From contig OX465579.1 in NCBI GenBank assembly GCA_950022655.1, forward strand, positions 45,921,950-45,985,949: DNA of 64,000 bases. The letters run 5' to 3'. Source of the stretch: Alentia gelatinosa (Eukaryota; Annelida; Polychaeta; Phyllodocida; Polynoidae). Shown piece by piece: positions 51,474 through 61,138 of this stretch; position 1 is the first letter of the stretch, and each line of letters begins with the position of its first letter. The translations under genes were made by a program, and so were the position numbers. The notes beneath the pieces are model-generated. The model did no database searches, was not told the origin of the DNA, and worked only from the letters and a program-made list of their open reading frames with translations.

Positions 51474-54279
51474 AGACGCACCCCTCGGCCTCGGTACGAG
51501 TGCACTCGGCGAGGGGGACCCGATCAAAGAGTGCAGGAGTGATGACGTCACCCCCCACGTGACAACAACAGCGCGTGCCGCGCACGTGGGGGGAAGCACG
51601 GAGCGTGCAGCCCCGCCCACCGAGGAATACACTCCCGCCTGTGGTAGTGTTAGCGGGGAAGCGGAGCAATTGGCTCGGCAATTGCCCCGGGAGGACGGCC
51701 GCGAACTCAGTCCCATCGACTTCGCTGCCGTCAGAAAGTTCTGTGAGACCGGGATACCTGTCGCCGGAGTCCGGACCGACCCCGAGGCGTTCGCCGGATA
51801 CAGGAGAACCAACTGGCCGCAGTTCGCAGCACACGGGCCGCCGGACCACGCCCACATCTACGATATTGTGAGGCGCACGGGCCTACCCAACGCCCTCGGG
51901 GCCCGTATCGAGATCCCCACGGACCTCAACATCCCGGTCTGGATCCGATATCTCTCCGGGATCCCCGGGAGCAAGGAACTGACCGATTTCATCAGGTTCG
52001 GCTTCCCACTGGGTTACGCCGGGCCGATAAGCGATACCCGCGGGGTACCCAACCACCCCAGTGCTACAGGGTACCCGGAGCAGGTGGATAAGTTCATCAG
52101 GAAGGAGAAGGGGTACAGCAACCTCATGGGGCCGTTCGAGGCCCCCCCTTTCCTACCCTGGTGTCACGTGTCGCCTCTAATGACACGTGAGAAGATAGGT
52201 ACTACCGATCGCCGAGTGATAACCGATATGACGTACCCCAAGGAAGACAGCGTCAACGGTTATATCGTCCAGAACTCGGTTTACGGCGAGGAACGGGAGC
52301 ATGGCCTCCCGACCGTGGATGGGTTCGTCGGCCGCCTGGTGGCCTCGGGGCCCGGGAGTTTCATGTCGACCATCGATATATCCCGGGCGTACAAGAACTT
52401 CCGCTGCGACCCCCTTGACTGGCCGTTGCTCTGTTTTGCGTGGGGGGAGGCATTCTACTGTGATACGGCGATGCCCTTTGGTGCCCGTGCCTCCTCCTAC
52501 CACATGCAGTGTGTGGCAGAAGCAATAGTTAAGATCCTCAGCCAGAAAGGGGTCGAGGCCGCCATGTATCTGGACGACCTTATCATCCTCTCGCCCGACG
52601 AGGAAAAGGCGGCCTCGGACTTCGCCATTGCCCGAGCCCTCTTCGAGGAGCTGGGCCTCCCCGAGGCCCGGGAAAAGGCTCAGCCCCCCAGCCAGGTGGT
52701 CACGTGGCTCGGTATCGTGATCAATTCCATAGACATGTCGCTCTCCGTCCCCGAGGACAAGCTACACGAGGTCCGAGAGCACGTCAGGGCGGTCGCACAG
52801 AAGCGGTCGCTGACGAAACGCCAGCTGCAATCAATACTGGGGCGCGTGTTACATGTAGCCAAGTGTATCCGGCCTGCGCGCCCCTTTGTCAGTAAGCTGC
52901 TCGAGGCCCTCCGGGGGATGGGCGGGTACTACATTAACATCAACTCCGAGATGCGGCAGGACCTCGAATGGTTCCTGCGCTTTGCCGACGGTTGGAACGG
53001 CCACGCCCTCATCCCCCGAGGCCCCCCGACCAAGTGCCTGATCGTGGACGCGTGCCTGTCCGGCGTCGGGGGTACAGACGGGACCTACTCGTACTCCGGC
53101 CGCGTCTGTCCTGTGAACGACCCTGTTACCTGCATCGCGGAGCTCGAGGCCCTCAACACGGTATACGCGATGTGCACGTTCTTAACCGACCGTGACCGCG
53201 GCACCCGGGTGGAAGTCTACTGCGATAATATGGGCACCGTCCAGGCACTCCGGTCGGGACGCGCCCGGAACCCCGTCCTGGCCGAGTGTGCCCGTCAAGC
53301 CTGGATGGTGCAGGCTAGACTACAAGTAGACTTCGTGTACACACACGTCCCGGGTGCCCTCAATACCGTGGCCGACGCGCTCAGCCGGGCACACCTAACC
53401 TCGAGGGACTTTGATACGGCCTCTAGGTACATAAAATTCCACTCCCTAGTCGAGGTCATGCCATGTACTCATGTTTCGTTCAACCCTGTGTTACGTCTCA
53501 CCTGCAGATCCGGCGCTACGATCGCTCCAGACGAGGGCATCTGCTCGGCAATGCGAGGCGCGTGCCCCCGGAACGGTCGCGAACCAGCGCTCCGCCGTCG
53601 CGACCTACCTCGCATTCTGCCGCCGGATGGGCGCCGACCCCCAGAAACCTACCGTCAGCTTTACCACGGCGTTCCTCGAATACGTCGCGGACCACGCCCC
53701 CTCGCCGGCGACGGTCGCGAACCAGCTATCACACGTGCGGTCGCACCTACGGCTGACGGGGGGCAACGTCGCGCCGTCGGAGGATTTCAGGGTGAGACGT
53801 GCACTCGAGGCTATGAGGCGCAACAAAACCTACCAACCGAACGTCAAGCCGGCGGTGCCGATGGACGTCCTCAGGGCAGCCCTCGAGGCCCTCGACGAGT
53901 CACCCCTACACATCGCTCTGCGGGCAGCTATCCTGGTGATATTCTACGCGGCCCTGCGGCAGAGCGAGGTCGCCCCACCATCTGCGACGAAGTTCGACTC
54001 GACGCGACACCTGTCACGCCGAGACGTCGTGGTCTCGCCCAGACAGGTGTCGATACGCGTCAAGGCGGCAAAGAACATGCAGATGGTGGGCGAGGAAAAG
54101 ACAGTCACCCTGCAGGCGTCCGCCGAACCGTCCTCGTGTCCGGTGCGGGCGGTCAGGGAAATGATCGCGGCCGCCCCCACGGCCAGCCCCGAGGACCCGT
54201 TCTTACTCCTGGCAGACGGCCAAGTAATAACGACCAGGACTCTGAGCAAGGAGTGGAAAGCGCTGCTACTCACCGCTAA
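51433..54279 (+). CDS. Element C RT/RNase H polyprotein
   Basis: In the -1 frame relative to gag, open from before the slippery site to 54279, with no early ATG (the first listed start is GTG 51460). RT: RKEKGYSNLMGPFEAPPFLP, TDRRVITDMTYP, FMSTIDISRAYKNF (motif A), TAMPFGARASSYHMQ (motif B), AMYLDDLIIL (catalytic) and VTWLGIVINSIDM. RNase H: CLIVDACLSGVGGTDG (Asp), IAELEALNTVYAM (Glu), VEVYCDNMGTVQAL (Asp) and VPGALNTVADALSRAH. Known domains end near 53440. The last 270 or so codons overlap the YR ORF in another frame, show no domain, and are Arg/Pro/Gly-rich, so they may not be maintained as protein. Confidence 0.85.
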   Translation, partial: KKRTGRAPRVSVARDAPLGLGTSALGEGDPIKECRSDDVTPHVTTTARAAHVGGSTERAAPPTEEYTPACGSVSGEAEQLARQLPREDGRELSPIDFAAVRKFCETGIPVAGVRTDPEAFAGYRRTNWPQFAAHGPPDHAHIYDIVRRTGLPNALGARIEIPTDLNIPVWIRYLSGIPGSKELTDFIRFGFPLGYAGPISDTRGVPNHPSATGYPEQVDKFIRKEKGYSNLMGPFEAPPFLPWCHVSPLMTREKIGTTDRRVITDMTYPKEDSVNGYIVQNSVYGEEREHGLPTVDGFVGRLVASGPGSFMSTIDISRAYKNFRCDPLDWPLLCFAWGEAFYCDTAMPFGARASSYHMQCVAEAIVKILSQKGVEAAMYLDDLIILSPDEEKAASDFAIARALFEELGLPEAREKAQPPSQVVTWLGIVINSIDMSLSVPEDKLHEVREHVRAVAQKRSLTKRQLQSILGRVLHVAKCIRPARPFVSKLLEALRGMGGYYININSEMRQDLEWFLRFADGWNGHALIPRGPPTKCLIVDACLSGVGGTDGTYSYSGRVCPVNDPVTCIAELEALNTVYAMCTFLTDRDRGTRVEVYCDNMGTVQALRSGRARNPVLAECARQAWMVQARLQVDFVYTHVPGALNTVADALSRAHLTSRDFDTASRYIKFHSLVEVMPCTHVSFNPVLRLTCRSGATIAPDEGICSAMRGACPRNGREPALRRRDLPRILPPDGRRPPETYRQLYHGVPRIRRGPRPLAGDGREPAITRAVAPTADGGQRRAVGGFQGETCTRGYEAQQNLPTERQAGGADGRPQGSPRGPRRVTPTHRSAGSYPGDILRGPAAERGRPTICDEVRLDATPVTPRRRGLAQTGVDTRQGGKEHADGGRGKDSHPAGVRRTVLVSGAGGQGNDRGRPHGQPRGPVLTPGRRPSNNDQDSEQGVESAATHR

Positions 54280-54472
54280 TCAGCCTACCGATTACACCCT
54301 CCACAGCCTCCGGAAGGCTGCCGCCACTCAGGCATACCAGGCGGGTATGCCGGAGCTATCCATCCAGCGCTATGGCGGCTGGAGGTCAAATTCCCACCGA
54401 CATTACATCAAGGACACTGATGCAAAGGCCGTTAACCTTGCTCTAATCCGGTCCCTAAACAAACATTCATAA
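53471..54472 (+). CDS. Element C tyrosine recombinase
   Basis: 333 codons in the +1 frame relative to pol, opening MFRSTLCYVSPADPALRSLQ. The N-terminal core-binding region includes TVANQRSAVATYLAFCRRMG and TVANQLSHVRSHLRL. Catalytic domain: Arg in FYAALRQSEVAPP, Lys-containing IRVKAAKNMQ, TLHSLRKAAATQAY (H-x-x-R), RYGGWRS and nucleophile Tyr in HRHYIKD. It would integrate the circular DNA of the element. All catalytic positions are present. It ends 39 bp before B1. Confidence 0.88.
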   Translation: MFRSTLCYVSPADPALRSLQTRASARQCEARAPGTVANQRSAVATYLAFCRRMGADPQKPTVSFTTAFLEYVADHAPSPATVANQLSHVRSHLRLTGGNVAPSEDFRVRRALEAMRRNKTYQPNVKPAVPMDVLRAALEALDESPLHIALRAAILVIFYAALRQSEVAPPSATKFDSTRHLSRRDVVVSPRQVSIRVKAAKNMQMVGEEKTVTLQASAEPSSCPVRAVREMIAAAPTASPEDPFLLLADGQVITTRTLSKEWKALLLTANQPTDYTLHSLRKAAATQAYQAGMPELSIQRYGGWRSNSHRHYIKDTDAKAVNLALIRSLNKHS

Positions 54473-54510
54473 TTTTTCCCCACCCCCCCTCACCTTTTAC
54501 TGGCCTTTTT

Positions 54511-54779
54511 GGCACTTTTTCATTATCTTATACAATTACATTGTATTATCTATACAACTCCATTGTATATCTTATTTCAATATTTTAATAATTGACATCC
54601 ATTCTACCGTCAATTATCATTTATCTACTTTTACTTACCTTCATATCCACATTACATTTTAATATGCCGTCCAGTAAGGTCGCCATAAATATTTTACTGC
54701 ATTTTACTACATAAAATTAAATAAAATTTTATACTCCCAGCTACTGCTTCTCTACTTTCATCCGGGGATTAGGGTAATG
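54511..54779 (+). repeat. Element C split direct repeat B1
   Basis: 269 bp, AT-rich, GGCACTTTTTCATTATCTTA ... GGGGATTAGGGTAATG, repeated at 55021-55289 and directly joined to A2. Confidence 0.92.
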
Positions 54780-54980
54780 GGTTACTCATGGGCTTTGCTC
54801 AGGGGTAGTCATTGCTTCCCCCGGTGTCCCCCTCTACCGCGCCTCACGGGCGCCCCTCCTGCCCCCTCGCGGCTTTCACACTTACTACGCAGTCACGTGG
54901 TACAGCCCGGTCCAGACCCCGGCCTCACTTCTCCTTCACCCGCCCTGCAGTACGCACGTACTACAGTACCAATTTTCGTC
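54780..54980 (+). repeat. Element C split direct repeat A2
   Basis: 201 bp identical to A1 as read. The B1-A2 boundary at 54779/54780 should represent the circle junction used for recombination. Confidence 0.92.
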
Positions 54981-55020
54981 CCACCCACCCACAACCTCTC
55001 TTCTTCACCTACTCACGTAG

Positions 55021-55289
55021 GGCACTTTTTCATTATCTTATACAATTACATTGTATTATCTATACAACTCCATTGTATATCTTATTTCAATATTTTAATA
55101 ATTGACATCCATTCTACCGTCAATTATCATTTATCTACTTTTACTTACCTTCATATCCACATTACATTTTAATATGCCGTCCAGTAAGGTCGCCATAAAT
55201 ATTTTACTGCATTTTACTACATAAAATTAAATAAAATTTTATACTCCCAGCTACTGCTTCTCTACTTTCATCCGGGGATTAGGGTAATG
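55021..55289 (+). repeat. Element C split direct repeat B2
   Basis: Second copy of B1, forming the right end of the element. A 40-bp segment (54981-55020) separates it from A2. The next base is element B gag sequence. Confidence 0.92.
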
Positions 55290-56100
55290 ATGGAGCATTT
55301 GGCACATTCATGTTTGTATTTGCAATCATTAGAAGTGCAACTGTGTTTTTCGTTGAACCTCCAGCATAGGCCAAAAGGTCTATTGTCTTTGCCTTTACGG
55401 TTCTTAGAACGACTCTTAGGTTCAGTGAATTTCCCAAAAGCGGTACACTTTTCTACATTAAGATATTTCGCTGTCCGGTAGGCATCTCCATAAGAAAAAC
55501 TATTTGGACCCAAAAGTTCGGCCTTTTCACGACATGCCTGGTCGTAGTCAATGAGTGCCTGAGGTGTAATAAAAGGTCGTCGATCAGACAGAAAGGACAA
55601 ATGATCTGCGTAGTGTGAAACATTGACGCCTTGGGACACCATTGATCGCAATAGCGACATACTAGCACTCAATATTTGGTCTAGCGAAGGTTTCGTCACA
55701 TTGCAAGGTAAATGTTCTTCCAAAGAAAATACAATACACTTACGCCGTTTTTCCGATTTTCCGGAACAAGTATGGACGTGTTCCACTGGAATACCTTGAA
55801 TGCCCGTCCAGGAAGCTGTCGGTGAACTATACACTGGGTGAAAACGTGTGCCATCTTGCCTTGTCCGCCATCTTGCCGCAAGAGAAGAAGCCGCATTTCT
55901 GCCATCATTTGTGTCAGAAGACCAACTTCTGATCGCAACGAGTTCACTTCCGATCGATATGAATGACTTTCAGAAATAACTTGAGCAATTGCCCCGGGAG
56001 ACATCTGAGGCAATTGGTCTTTTTTCTTCTCCGTCACTAATGAACAATTTGTTCCGCAACATCCCGTTCTCTCGTGGTGGTATTTATATAGAGATACAGG
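55290..56100 (-). pseudogene. Element B gag
   Basis: The N-terminal frame (to about 55830) has SHSYRSEVNSLRSEVGLLTQ, a likely coiled coil. After a frameshift, the second frame has LDQILSASMSLLRSMVSQGV, SFSYGDAYRTAKYLNVEKC and a Cys/His region FGLCWRFNEKHSC...CKYKHECAKCS. Element C starts inside this last motif. On the other side (50037 downward) the frame resumes HPALKC, so the insertion split a CCHC-type zinc knuckle. Confidence 0.75.
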
Positions 56101-56111
56101 TTGTATCTCTT

Positions 56112-56113
<2 letters not shown>

Positions 56114-56193
<80 letters not shown>
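56114..56193. repeat. (TA)n microsatellite, about 80 bp
   Basis: Uninterrupted AT dinucleotides at the 5' side of element B gag. Confidence 0.95.
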
Positions 56194-56196
<3 letters not shown>

Positions 56197-56498
56197 GCCT
56201 GTATGGCTTAAATAGATAATACTAGATGAGGAAGTAATAGACAATAGATAATAATAATAATAAGACAATGGAATACATAGATAGGGTTTGGGCTAGGTGA
56301 TATTTTTTTGACACAAATACCTGCCATAAGTATATAAACAAAAATCTTCCAGGTGTGTGGTGACAGGTGCAGTGTGATAGGTACCTGTATGCGGGCTCGC
56401 AGGCGCTGGTGGTGGTATTGGTATGTGATATTGATGACAGGTGGCGCCTCTGGTCCTTTATATACATATACCTGTGTTGTTATATGTATCACATATAT

Positions 56499-56510
56499 GT
56501 GTGTGTGTAG

Positions 56511-56546
<36 letters not shown>

Positions 56547-56568
56547 ATGTATGTATGTATGTATGTAT
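56499..56568. repeat. (TG)n/(ATGT)n microsatellite
   Basis: TG repeats pass into about ten ATGT units. Confidence 0.95.
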
Positions 56569-56658
56569 ATCTTTATAGTTGGCATGATTTTATCCAACAA
56601 ATCTATATACGTGCCATAGATTTATCATTGCTGCCATCTATACTGCCCTGCCATTTTT

Positions 56659-56694
56659 ATACAAAGGTCTAGTATATATACTAGACCTTTGTAT
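56659..56694. repeat. 36-bp perfect palindrome
   Basis: The left half ATACAAAGGTCTAGTATA and the right half TATACTAGACCTTTGTAT have no loop. Strong cruciform potential. No protein-coding context. Confidence 0.9.
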
Positions 56695-57822
56695 GAAAAT
56701 ACAAGGTTCAAGGGAAGACAACGAAGAAGCTCGCCACACAAGACCTTCAGGCGTGAACTGACCCTGACGAACTGCAGTCTGTCTACTTCGCAAAGGATCT
56801 GGTAACCGTTCATCCTGTGGTTCTCCACTTCAGGAAAGAGGGAGGTGTCCTTTCACACACGTCTTTGGCCATCGTCGTCATCCAGTGTGATGTCCAGGAC
56901 AGTGATTGCCTCTGTCAATAGAGCCTTGATGCATTCGCATACCTTGACCTTGACAGAACTGTCATAGAATGTGAAATTTAGTTCTTACATAATTCTAATC
57001 ATGTGATTACAAATATTACCCAAAATAGTGCTTTTGATGTTAGATGTTCTCTAGTTTTCCCTATTTACTGGTGTTGCCTGTATTTTGGAGTCCACTTTTC
57101 ACTGTTTTTATGTTTTTTTTACCTTTGACCCCCGAAAAACACCAAAATTGGGTAATTAGAATGTATTTAGAACAAAATGAATACTTTTAATGGAAAGCAC
57201 ATGTCTAACTTAATTAAGATGGAAAGTTTCAATTTTCCATCTTAAACTGACCCAAAGCTGCTACCAACTAAAAATTGGAGGTCAGAAATAGCCCTCCAGG
57301 ACCTATATATAGGTCTATGGTAAGGAAAGGGTTAAGAACCATGTTGATGGATCTGTGTAAGTTGGTGGGGCGATAAATTAGGGTAAGGAGACTTCTTCCT
57401 ATCTTTAGTTTTGTTACTCTCCTGCTGCCTTCCTGAGTGGCTGTGAGTATGGTGCATATAAGTGTGCTGAAAAGGCCGAAATTGTGCGGGGAGGAACGTC
57501 CGTAACATTTATAAGGTTGTGTAGACTGGGCCTACAGAATTATTAAATTGCTTATGAAGGTGGTAGAAAAATTCAATCAAGTTGTAATACATAATTTGAC
57601 ATCATCTGGTAAAATTTTCAATTTATCCTTTGCATTTTTTACTTGTCTCTTACTCTAGAAAGTAATGATTTGTCATTCTCAAGTTGATTAATCCAAAAAT
57701 GCATACTTTTTTCCATAAAATGTTATACAGAGGTACATGTTGATATTTCCTTGTTGAGTAACAAGTTCTTTGCCTCTCCAGGCCACTCTGCCTTTTACAG
57801 GCACTGAGTAATGTGTAGAGGA

Positions 57823-57847
57823 AAGTTTTGGAGGAACGTCCGAAACT
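57823..57847 (+). repeat. 25-bp dispersed motif, copy 1
   Basis: Identical to 58190-58214. The GGACGTTCC/GGAACGTCC core is palindromic. Confidence 0.8.
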
Positions 57848-58189
57848 AACGTAAGGTCTCAGGTTCTCACCCGGGTGGTGAAGAAAATTGGTCCTTAGCT
57901 ATCTAAAACCATTTATTTCATATAGTAGAGACATTGGGGGAGTGTGTTGGTGGGTTTCACTGGTGGTTCTGAGCAATTTAACCTAGTCCTTTGCTCTTTT
58001 GAAATTTCAACTTGTCTTTTTTTACGTGGTATTTCCGCCTACCACCACCCATCTCTTGAAGGTCGAATACACTTCTGAAGTGTACATGTACATGTTTGCT
58101 ATGAGCGTAGCAGGTTTGGTGCCTCTGGATGTAATATTTACTGTGATACATGTGGTTCTGTGTGGACATAGGAAACTGGTCATGGGCGC

Positions 58190-58214
58190 AAGTTTTGGAG
58201 GAACGTCCGAAACT
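58190..58214 (+). repeat. 25-bp dispersed motif, copy 2
   Basis: Identical to 57823-57847. The surrounding sequence is not similar, so this is not a simple tandem duplication. Confidence 0.8.
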
Positions 58215-59065
58215 TAAATGGGTTTATTTAACGGTACAGCATGGTATAATATTTATACTGGTAACTTATGATATTTGCATGCCTGTACAGTAGGGATGTA
58301 TAGCTTTGTGTAGAAGTATTTATTTTCCAAATCAGATCTCTTATGGCTAGTGTAAACTAATTTAAAAAAAGTTAATTATTTTTTATGCTTAATTCAACTT
58401 TTCCAAAATGTGAGCAAAAGTTTTTCATATGAAAGACATGGTAATATTCATAGGAGCTTTTTGAAATTTGGTATAGCACAAGTTCAGTATTAATTAAATT
58501 TTCATTGTGACTCTGGTCTTTGTACTCTGAATAGGAGGAACTAGACAGTATTTCAACTCATAGCATGTTGAAAATATTTCGGACGTTCCATAAGAAAAAT
58601 CAACTTCTACTGTAACAAGTGTAAAAACTGAACCGCTTGGAGAAAGTCAGTATAATTGGTATCCACAAACAGCTGAGATGTTGCTCTAAAAGAAATAAAG
58701 GTTTTTTAATTAATTACTTTAAATTCTTTTTAATTTTGTTTGTGTTGCCCCAAAAGTCTGAATTGTACATTTTGAGAAAATCTGACCCATATACAGATTT
58801 CGCTTGATCACGTCGCAGCAAAGATTGTGTGTCCCCGCAGGTGTTGCGGGGACGGTCACTGCTGACGTCTGGTGGACAGTTCACTCACCACACTCTCAAC
58901 TCACCTCATACCTTCACCACACACACGCGGCCCATTCCTCACCGCGTCTTCAACCACTACACACCTACATTATTTCGTTCCACCTCTTTTTGGCACAGCA
59001 TTTGTCTACACCCATTCATTCACATATACTTCTAAAGTCCGCCACGGACGGCAAAGGCCATCATC

Positions 59066-59527
59066 ATGGCCCCAAAGATGAGAGGTAAGAGTAGAGAAGA
59101 AGCGTGGGAGGAAAAAGAACATGAGTCGCTGTCTGCAAGCAGCAGTGGCGAGGAGGCCGACACAGAGCCCGAGAGCGACCAAAAGGTATCGTTCTGCAGC
59201 AGGTCCAGATTATCCGGCTATGAGACAGTGGACGAGGCCAGCACCCCCAGCTCCCGGTCAGATGTTAGGATTGGTCGACTCAAGGAAGACGTCCGAGGCC
59301 TGGGCTCCAAACTCAATTTTCTAATTAAGGCCAGCATGGAGGGACGCGACCGCGAGGACCGGCATGACACCCGCTCCGGCCGGAGCGCGCGAAAAAGCAG
59401 GACACGTTGGGTGGACTGCCATGACACCTACAGGACCTACGAGGACCGCATGCCTCCCCCCAGAGAACTCCGGCGCGACTACGAATATAATGGATACCTC
59501 GAGTATAACATCGATTACAAAAGATGA
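59066..59527 (+). pseudogene. Element E gag, truncated
   Basis: Opens MAPKMRGKSREEAWEEKEHE. A Ser/Glu-rich N-terminus, then VRIGRLKEDVRGLGSKLNFL likely to be a coiled coil, then an Arg-rich region ending NGYLEYNIDYKR. At 153 codons it is less than half the length of element C gag and lacks the zinc-knuckle region, so an internal deletion or early stop is likely. Confidence 0.6.
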
Positions 59528-59529
59528 CT

Positions 59530-60171
59530 TCAACTGGGGTCTCGGGCCCGTAAACTGCGATAACAAGAGCGCGCATCCACGACACGGTTCGAGCCGAGGG
59601 GGCGTGGTCAAAAACGTCTGCGCTGGCACGACCTCAGGTAACCAAATAGATTTCAATTCCATTAGGAGTGTGTGCGAGAACGATATTAACGATCATTGCC
59701 TTGATTTATTGCCAGAAATGTTCAAAAACCACCTTATTGAGTGCTGGCCTGAGATGTGTACTTCGGACTCTGGCAGCACCAGACTGTACGATACTTATAC
59801 TCGTGTACGCGCATCAGGCCTTCCCAATAGTAAGGCAGAGCGCATCCCATTGCCCACCAAGTTGGACCTCGAGGCCTGGTAAAGGTACCTATGCACGGAT
59901 GGGATTGACCCCGAGCTATATGATCTGATTGCATACGGTTTTCCGTTGGGGTATCTCGGACCGGTGAGCGACAACCTGGGTGCCGGTTATCACCCTAGCG
60001 CCACTCAATACCCCGAGGCCATCAACAAATACGTAGAGAAAGAACTCAGGTTGGGCGGCCTCATGGGACCTTACGAGTTCCCCCCCCCCCTTCTCCCCCT
60101 GGTGCCACGTAGCACCTCTTATGTCTAGACCGAAGAGGGGGAGCAAAGACCGATGCGTGATTTCTGACCTT
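59530..60171 (+). pseudogene. Element E pol, N-terminal RT region
   Basis: RVRASGLPNSKAERIPLPTK aligns with RTGLPNALGARIEIPTD in element C. After an in-frame TAA at about 59880 the same frame continues DLIAYGFPLGYLGPVSDN, HPSATQYPEAINKYVEKELR, GGLMGPYEF. A C homopolymer (about 60080-60090) then causes a frameshift before WCHVAPLMSRPKRGSKD and VISDLTYPVEKSV. Confidence 0.7.
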
Positions 60172-61138
60172 ACTTACCCGGTCGAAAAATCTGTCAACAC
60201 ATTTATCGTTAAAAACTCACTATTCTGAATTGTCTGAGGACACGCCCTCCCCTAAATAGATTCTATTGTCGAGGACCTGGTGGCGATGGGGCCCGAGGTA
60301 CATATTTTTTCCACTGACATCAGCCGAGCCTATAAGAACTTTAAGGCAGACCCGTTAGACTGGCCCCTCCAGTGCATGGAATGGCAGGGAAAGTACTACC
60401 TCGAGGCCAGCATGGTCTTTGGGGCAAGGTGTTCTAGCAGCCATATGCAAAGAGTGGCCGATGCAATTGTGACTGTACTCAGGATGCAAGGTATAAAAGC
60501 ATGGATGTATCTTGATGATCTACTCATACTGTCTCCGAACAGGGACCGAGGTTGCGACGACGCGGAGGTCCCGACACGCCTGCTGGCCGAACTAGGACTC
60601 CCCTAGGCCAAAGGGAAGCGGCAAGGACCGGATCGAAAGGCGACTTGGTTAGGAATTGATATTGACGCGCAACACAGGAAGCTCTCAATTCCGACCGAGA
60701 AGCTTGAGGACATCAAGGAGGCGGTGAGTCAAGCTTTAAAACGGAGATCCCTCAAGCGTAAGGAGATGGAATCTCTGATAGGTCGCTTGGTTCACGTCTC
60801 AAAGTGCATCAAACCGGCACGCCTATTTATCTCCAGGCTCCTCGAGGCCCTGCGCGGCTTGAGGCACCAGTACATTAACATTAACGCTGGGATACGAGCG
60901 GATCTCAGATGGTTTGCCGAGTTCTCTAGGGAATGGAACAGGGTAGCTCTGATTCCAGCACGCCAACCAACCAACGTTATCGCAGTGGACGCGTGCCTTT
61001 CAGGTATAGGCGGCAACAATGACCGATGGGCGTATGCCAGGCAGATCGCTCCAATCGAGGACGGGGCAGCAAATATCACAGATCTAGAGGCAGCCAACGT
61101 GGTTATCGCTCTGCACTCCTTCCTAAGCGGGGGGCACG
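60172..61138 (+). repeat. Element E internal duplication, copy 1 (967 bp)
   Basis: ACTTACCCGGTCG... to ...GGGGGGCACG. It covers RT motif A (HIFSTDISRAYKNF), motif B (MVFGARCSSSHMQ), AWMYLDDLLIL and the first part of RNase H (VIAVDACLSGIGGNND). It carries a TAG stop at about 60603, and stops upstream of motif A. It ends in the middle of RNase H, where copy 2 begins. Confidence 0.92.

Larger units (their letters stand above)
50038..55289 (+). mobile_element. Element C: intact-looking Ngaro-type retrotransposon
   Basis: 5252 bp, GC-rich. Structure A1 (50038-50238), gag, RT/RNase H, YR, B1 (54511-54779), A2 (54780-54980), 40 bp unique, B2 (55021-55289). A1 equals A2 and B1 equals B2 as far as I can read. 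This split-direct-repeat layout is the hallmark of Ngaro/PAT-like elements, which integrate as circles by a tyrosine recombinase. There are no stops in any of the three ORFs and no target duplication beyond a few bases. It sits in the gag of element B. Confidence 0.92.
46842..56113 (-). mobile_element. Element B: YR retrotransposon split by element C
   Basis: In minus sense: gag (56100-55290), then element C (55289-50038) as an insertion, then the end of gag, RT (49950-48750), RNase H (48480-47820) and YR (47818-46842). Without C the element is about 4 kb. Pol is frameshifted and RNase H carries a further insertion. The right boundary lies near the (TA)n run. No split direct repeats of its own are recognised. 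Confidence 0.75.
56695..58803. other. Gene-free stretch with a repeated GGAACGTCCGAAA motif
   Basis: No coding signal. The 25-bp AAGTTTTGGAGGAACGTCCG-AAACT occurs exactly at 57823-57847 and 58190-58214. A shorter form GAGGAACGTCCG-TAAC is at 57491-57506, and the inverted core ATTTCGGACGTTCC is at 58576-58589. An AAAGGGTTAAG at about 57326 resembles a terminus of the TTAA MITEs. Confidence 0.5.

Noticed and set aside
50194..54273. Long minus-strand ORFs (up to 191 codons) inside element C
   Set aside because: High GC makes antisense frames open. The plus-strand frames carry all the catalytic motifs.
50038..54980. A1/A2 as LTRs of an LTR retrotransposon
   Set aside because: No integrase, no TG...CA ends and no usual target duplication. 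The extra B1/B2 pair and the tyrosine recombinase show split direct repeats.
54777..55172. 131-codon ORF at 54777
   Set aside because: It is the repeat A2 copy of the gag leader running into unique sequence; it is not a gene.
55989..56268. ORFs made of IYIYIY repeats
   Set aside because: They are translations of the (TA)n microsatellite.
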